NCBI GenBank assembly: GCA_910579705.1
Contig: CAJTUI010000002.1
Span: 1 to 64,000, forward strand
Length of the DNA stretch: 64,000 bases
From: an uncultured Christensenella sp.
GTDB taxonomy: Bacteria > Bacillota > Clostridia > Christensenellales > Borkfalkiaceae
Direction of reading: 5' to 3'
Of the stretch, positions 60,414 to 64,000 are shown piece after piece (position 1 is the first letter of the stretch; the number at the start of each line of letters is the position of its first letter). Position numbers and translations under genes: made by a program. The notes under the pieces were generated by a model. It did no database searches. It saw only the letters and a list, made by a program, of their open reading frames with translations, and was not told where the DNA came from.

Positions 60414-61640
60414 CTATGCCGTTGCTTTATCCGCAACGAGCCGGTCAAATGCTCCGTGTGTGCTCTCGTCCACTACAAGCTTTTCCCAACCCGCAAGGTC
60501 TATTGCTTTATCCTTACATTTATATAAGTTTCTATATGCCCTGTCGTCATAATCTAATCCGCCGATAGCAGGGAATATATATTCCCGTTCTTCGCCTACC
60601 GGTTCTCCGCTCGTAGTCGTCAACCTGTGTCTTACCCGACGGAACCCTATCGTTGCCGCATATCGCTTTAAGTAATACAATTTCTGACCCTTCTTATACG
60701 CTTTTCCCGTTAAATTATGTCGATCAATATATTTGTAATATCTTCGTTCACGCCTTGCTATGCGTTTCTCCAATCTTACGGGCCTCAACAGCCACTCCTG
60801 ACCTTTTATATGGTTCAGGTAATCTGTACTCCGCCGCATAAAAATTGCGTTCTGAGCCCCGTCCTGGTTCGTATTCACAAAGAATCCGTCGAAAAAATGC
60901 CTCGGAAACCGCCAGAATGACAGTACGTCCTGGTCGTCCGTCTTCGATTTATCCGCGCCTTGGCCGAGTCCGCTTTCGTCGTTGAAAATTACCGAATATT
61001 CCGGACATCTGTCTATCTGTAAAAATATTTCAGCCGTAAGCTTATAACTCATTCTTTGTGTTCCGTATTCTTTTAACGGTATCGAAGACACCAGACACGG
61101 TATATGCGTTTGCTCTCTGTCGCTGTAATACCTGTAACTTTCTTCCAAGGCTCTAAACGCCGAAAGCTTATCCGTATCGCCGTGTTTTATCCATTCCGCT
61201 ATCATTGTCCGCTGTGTGAAATAATCGCTTTTGAGCTTGTCCCACTGTCGCCGGGCGAGAAAATATGCCATTTGCGCGCCTGTAAAAGTCTTACCTGCTC
61301 CGGGCGCGCCGTCGTTGGTTATTGCTCTACCATTTTCCAGACATTCATTATAAAACTCTATATATCTGGATAAATATTTCTGAACCCGAACCCATTGAAC
61401 TATTCCCCATATTATCAGCGGCGGAATACAACTGCATATCTTTATAAACGCCCTGCGGCCATAATATCGTTTCGTATTGCGTATAGGCTCCTGTAACTCC
61501 CTTTCGCGTTTCCCATACCACTTTTCCGTATATATTTTCCGCATCGTTTTAACTTTACTTTTTTGCTTGACTTTTAAACTTTTCTGTGCTATTGTTATTT
61601 CAGTAACGACGATTTCTTTACGAAATCGGGCTGATGGCAT
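60414..61640 (-). CDS. Zot-like P-loop ATPase (filamentous-phage pI type)
   Basis: The 408-residue protein has a basic N-terminus, a hydrophobic helix near residues 67-88 (ICSCIPPLIIWGIVQWV), and a P-loop ATPase domain with Walker A NDGAPGAGKTFTGAQMA near 112, Walker B-like SVIFNDESGLGQ near 218, and RHFFDGFFVNTNQDG near 250. The last block matches the RH...TQD pattern of Zot/pI proteins, which drive assembly and export of filamentous phages. Placing the membrane helix before the ATPase differs from classic Zot. The ATG at 61640 has no ribosome binding site but lies 18 bp after the upstream stop; ATG 61544 is an alternative. Confidence 0.6.
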   Translation of the reverse strand: MPSARFRKEIVVTEITIAQKSLKVKQKSKVKTMRKIYTEKWYGKRERELQEPIRNTKRYYGRRAFIKICSCIPPLIIWGIVQWVRVQKYLSRYIEFYNECLENGRAITNDGAPGAGKTFTGAQMAYFLARRQWDKLKSDYFTQRTMIAEWIKHGDTDKLSAFRALEESYRYYSDREQTHIPCLVSSIPLKEYGTQRMSYKLTAEIFLQIDRCPEYSVIFNDESGLGQGADKSKTDDQDVLSFWRFPRHFFDGFFVNTNQDGAQNAIFMRRSTDYLNHIKGQEWLLRPVRLEKRIARRERRYYKYIDRHNLTGKAYKKGQKLYYLKRYAATIGFRRVRHRLTTTSGEPVGEEREYIFPAIGGLDYDDRAYRNLYKCKDKAIDLAGWEKLVVDESTHGAFDRLVADKATA

Positions 61641-61663
61641 TGCAGGTTTGGCACGTCGTTACT
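61602..61663. repeat. Inverted repeat at the junction of the secreted-protein and Zot-like genes
   Basis: AGTAACGACG (61602-61611) pairs with CGTCGTTACT (61654-61663). A small inner stem GATTTC/GAAATC lies at 61611-61627. The Zot-like ATG (61640) is in the loop and the upstream stop is in one arm. On the plus strand a T8 run follows. Confidence 0.7.
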
Positions 61664-63335
61664 TTTTTTTATGCTTTTTTTCTATGTACTTTTCTTTTGC
61701 CTTTTCACCGTAAGCCTTTGCCTGCGTGTAATCCTTACTCGTCATTTCACCCGTTCTGGAACCCGTATACTTTTTTTTGGGAGCTAAAAATACTGTTTCT
61801 TCGTGGAGTTTGGCTTGCTTGTAAAACGCCCTGAATTCTTTGTAGTTGCTAGTGTCGATGTAAAGCTCGTCGCACGTTTTCTTTTCATCGCTTTTAAAGT
61901 CGTCGTCTTCTACTGGGTATATCGCCTCGATGCCGTGATACTTAGTACTGCTCTCAACCTGCGTTCCCGGAACTTTAAACAACTTTTCCCACCAGTGCTG
62001 GGTTATTTTCTCGCTCGTCAGACTGTATTTGTCGTCCGCGCTGATTGTTACGTCGGTGTAATCTTTGTCATAGCTTTCAAATAACGATTTCTTATACTTG
62101 CCCGCTACTTTTATCTCGGTCGGCCCGCTTATTATTCCGCCCGTGTATTCCTGCATATATTTGAGTAATTCCGCGCCCGATAACCGATAGTGGTCCGCGC
62201 TGTTTTTATCGCCGTTTCCGCCTTCCGCATAAAACAGATAATGCAAAGATATATATTTGCTTTTATCTATATCTCCCATTCCGCCGTTCCAGATATTAGG
62301 CGTATCGCCGTAATACATATCGCCGCTCCATCGCCCGCCGGCTATCTGACTGTATCTGGCACGCGCCGCCCAACAATATTCCAGATTCATTGGTATTCCG
62401 TTCGAACCGTGCACCGGGCCGTACATCGCATCGTAAACTTCTTTATTGCCGGTAACGAATATCGGCGCTGTACGCGCATTCAGCCACGTTGCGTGCACGG
62501 ACGACAGACCGCCGTACTCGGTGAGAATCTCATTAGGTATTGAAAAATACACGCTGTGCAACATATCCTGCGTATACTCGTTTTTACCGTTTGAACCGTC
62601 TGGACGATACTGGACCGGATGCACGTCCAGCGTTAACGCCGTCAGGCCTGTGCTCGTGCATTTTAGTGTTGCTCCTGCCGCGGCGGAACTGCCGTATCCG
62701 TTTGCATAACCCGTGTACTTGTATGTATTTGCTACGCTGTATGCTACGGCTGTTCCTTTTCCGTCGTTTAGTTCTATTTCCCCGACTTCATATATCCTTT
62801 CTTTGCTCGATAAACTCGTTATTATCGCGGCTCGCTCTGTTTCCGATAGCATTAGCTTGAACTTATAAAATAAGCCTTCTTCGCCCGTTTCTTTACTGCA
62901 ATTCAGATATTTCAGATTGTATTTATTGAACTCTACATTAGCCTTGCCGCCGCATCTGAGCTGAATTTTGTTAAGCTTTTCCTTGTCCGTCCAATCCTGT
63001 CCGCGCGGATTATATACATACACGTACAACCCGTAATCGCCTTGCTTGTCCGGATTTGCTGAATAGCAAAACTCCACAAACGAAATAATCTCCACTTTTC
63101 GCTTGTCACTGAACTTGTACGCTGAATAATCCGACTCTTGGCCGTTCTCCGTCGCGCCTTTCAAATCGTCCGTTACGTTGCTTTGCTCGTACACTGCTAC
63201 CGGGTCCAGGTTCTCCGCTTTCGCTGTCACGCCGATTGCGTTTAACGTGGAGATTAAAAAAACAGCGATAAATAACATTGCGATTGCCTTCGCAACGTTT
63301 TTTACCGCTGTTAACTGCTTTTGGGATTTTTGCAT
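61659..63335 (-). CDS. Secreted protein of the element, unknown function
   Basis: The 558-residue protein has a signal peptide (basic start, hydrophobic residues about 16-37, likely cleavage after TAKA near 41) and an extracellular part rich in Tyr, Gly and Asn. Residues about 255-350 (TLDVHPVQYRPDG, MLHSVYFSIPNEILTEYGG) include several aromatic-rich blocks. There is no C-terminal membrane anchor; the end is lysine-rich (KEKYIEKKHKKK). In a filamentous-phage-like element it could be an adsorption or surface protein, but no motif proves it. AGGAGTG lies 8 bp before the ATG. It is the first gene of the minus-strand run. Confidence 0.65.
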   Translation of the reverse strand: MQKSQKQLTAVKNVAKAIAMLFIAVFLISTLNAIGVTAKAENLDPVAVYEQSNVTDDLKGATENGQESDYSAYKFSDKRKVEIISFVEFCYSANPDKQGDYGLYVYVYNPRGQDWTDKEKLNKIQLRCGGKANVEFNKYNLKYLNCSKETGEEGLFYKFKLMLSETERAAIITSLSSKERIYEVGEIELNDGKGTAVAYSVANTYKYTGYANGYGSSAAAGATLKCTSTGLTALTLDVHPVQYRPDGSNGKNEYTQDMLHSVYFSIPNEILTEYGGLSSVHATWLNARTAPIFVTGNKEVYDAMYGPVHGSNGIPMNLEYCWAARARYSQIAGGRWSGDMYYGDTPNIWNGGMGDIDKSKYISLHYLFYAEGGNGDKNSADHYRLSGAELLKYMQEYTGGIISGPTEIKVAGKYKKSLFESYDKDYTDVTISADDKYSLTSEKITQHWWEKLFKVPGTQVESSTKYHGIEAIYPVEDDDFKSDEKKTCDELYIDTSNYKEFRAFYKQAKLHEETVFLAPKKKYTGSRTGEMTSKDYTQAKAYGEKAKEKYIEKKHKKK

Positions 63336-63360
63336 AAAATTCCACTCCTGTTTTGTGAGT

Positions 63361-63390
63361 AGTTTATCATACGATATAACATTTTGTCAA
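63361..63390 (-). promoter_or_regulatory. Promoter of the secreted-protein/Zot-like genes
   Basis: TTGACA (63385-63390), 18-bp spacer, TAAACT (63361-63366) on the minus strand. The operator half-sites at 63376-63390 cover the -35 box and part of the spacer. Confidence 0.65.
63376..63390. promoter_or_regulatory. Operator A, ATAACA-TTT-TGTCAA
   Basis: A copy of the palindrome at 63437 with one imperfect half-site; ATAACATTTTGT is identical in both. It overlaps the minus-strand promoter. Confidence 0.65.
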
Positions 63391-63436
63391 TATCTTCACA
63401 CAAAAAAGGAGTAAAAAATTTAAACTATTCCACAAA

Positions 63437-63451
63437 ATAACATTTTGTTAT
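63437..63451. promoter_or_regulatory. Operator B, ATAACA-TTT-TGTTAT
   Basis: A perfect 15-bp palindrome 23 bp before the repressor start, overlapping its likely promoter (TATATT or TATTAT near 63449-63456). The likely ligand is the HTH protein encoded next to it. Confidence 0.75.
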
Positions 63452-63473
63452 ATTATGCATAGGGAGGTGTTAT

Positions 63474-63830
63474 ATGAGTTTTGCTCTAAGATTAAAAGAA
63501 TTGCGAGAAAAAAAGGGATTTTCACAGGCCCAACTTGCAAGCAAATTGAATGTTGGAATTGGCAGTGTAGGAATGTGGGAAAGTACACAAAGAACCCCAC
63601 CAGCAAAAAGGTTAAATCAAATAGCAGATTTCTTTGGAGTTTCCGTAGACTACCTGCTTGGCCGCGAAGAAAAAATCACACCCGACGAAAACATCAATAG
63701 TGCAATGAGCTCTTCCGATGAAACACGGTTACTTGAAATTTACCGTACTCTTTCTCCTGATATGCGTTCAACTCTTTGGAGCTTACTTGAAACGTGGTGC
63801 CCTTCCTCTACACGCAAAAATAAAGTATAA
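63474..63830 (+). CDS. Xre/Cro-type repressor of the element
   Basis: The 118-residue protein has an N-terminal HTH (LRLKELREKKGFSQAQLASK to VSVDYLLGRE, residues about 4-64) of the phage cI/Xre type and a short C-terminal helical part. AGGGAGG lies 6 bp before the ATG. It is divergent from the secreted-protein gene; two related palindromes in between suggest it represses that promoter and its own. The AT-rich composition (compared with the chromosomal genes to the left) fits foreign origin. Confidence 0.88.
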   Translation: MSFALRLKELREKKGFSQAQLASKLNVGIGSVGMWESTQRTPPAKRLNQIADFFGVSVDYLLGREEKITPDENINSAMSSSDETRLLEIYRTLSPDMRSTLWSLLETWCPSSTRKNKV

Positions 63831-63894
63831 CCATACTATTGCTTTTTGATTTTTTAATAGTAAAATACCCCTACTTAACTTAGGGGGAAAATTT

Positions 63895-64000
63895 ATGCAA
63901 CACACACTGTTTATCGAAGACGAGGACTATCAGAATTTAAAAAGCTTTCTCGTTCTTTTGGGAAAGCTGATTTATTCGATAGACCAGTCGAAACAAGAGG
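63895..64000 (+). CDS. Start of a gene cut by the right window edge
   Basis: The frame from ATG 63895 (AGGGGGA 6 bp upstream) reads MQHTLFIEDEDYQNLKSFLV and stays open to the edge. Too short to assign; it is acidic with a hydrophobic segment near LVLLGKLIY. Confidence 0.6.
   Translation, partial: MQHTLFIEDEDYQNLKSFLVLLGKLIYSIDQSKQE

Overview
The window reads as chromosome from an endospore-forming, anaerobic-type Clostridia-like Firmicute with a fairly high GC content. spoIIE and spoIVA show sporulation. Several sigma-A style promoters (TTGACA, 17 bp, TATAAT), a lysine riboswitch, an LL-diaminopimelate aminotransferase route to lysine, type III glutamine synthetase, RNase J and a tilS-hpt linkage all fit. 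The lineage (for example a Christensenellales-type gut bacterium) is inference only.

Layout. 1-905: end-truncated membrane protein. 1054-4116: lysine riboswitch and the asd-dapA-dapB operon. 4122-12218: two large helicase-like genes on the minus strand, a DUF4011/superfamily I helicase and a HelD-like protein. 12303-16174: a Wzz-like membrane protein divergent from spoIIE. 16177-20556: pyrG-dapL-malQ on the minus strand. 20592-21844: an AT-richer accessory patch with two Cys-rich paralogues divergent from three tandem HTH genes, sharing operator-like palindromes. 21889-26190: dapF, then an ECF sigma factor, a probable anti-sigma, a VWA lipoprotein and a lipoprotein. 26206-28922: two more lipoproteins. 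29049-34329: purA, a ClC channel and glnN, each with its own terminator. 34405-40766: an rnj-trmR-trhP-aroA-dinB run. 40845-45488: a 1547-residue acidic repeat protein. 45669-47409: a 50-residue small gene and spoIVA. 47561-52706: a five-gene ATP-grasp/hydrolase/reductase operon. 52834-57254: DUF378, hpt, a MIF-like protein, two unknowns and tilS. 57299-57719: tRNA-fMet, tRNA-Met, tRNA-Glu.

From tRNA-Glu (57645-57719) to the right edge the content changes to a mobile element. It holds arm-site-like direct repeats, a convergent two-RNA locus resembling a type I toxin-antitoxin system, an iteron-like repeat cluster, a replication-initiator-like winged-helix protein, a small winged-helix protein, about 325 bp of large nested hairpins, a Zot-like ATPase, a secreted 558-residue protein and a divergent Xre-type repressor with palindromic operators. 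A Zot-like ATPase next to highly structured DNA and replication genes suggests a filamentous-phage-like (inovirus-like) or plasmid-like element. The right end lies outside the window.

The most interesting points are the hairpin cluster with its element (60148-60399), the type I TA-like locus (57875-58221), the tandem HTH trio with divergent recognition helices (21200-21844), and a group of genes whose -10 box lies only 6-12 bp before the ATG with no ribosome binding site, predicting leaderless mRNAs. All functional calls come from reading the sequence; no searches or folding programs were run.
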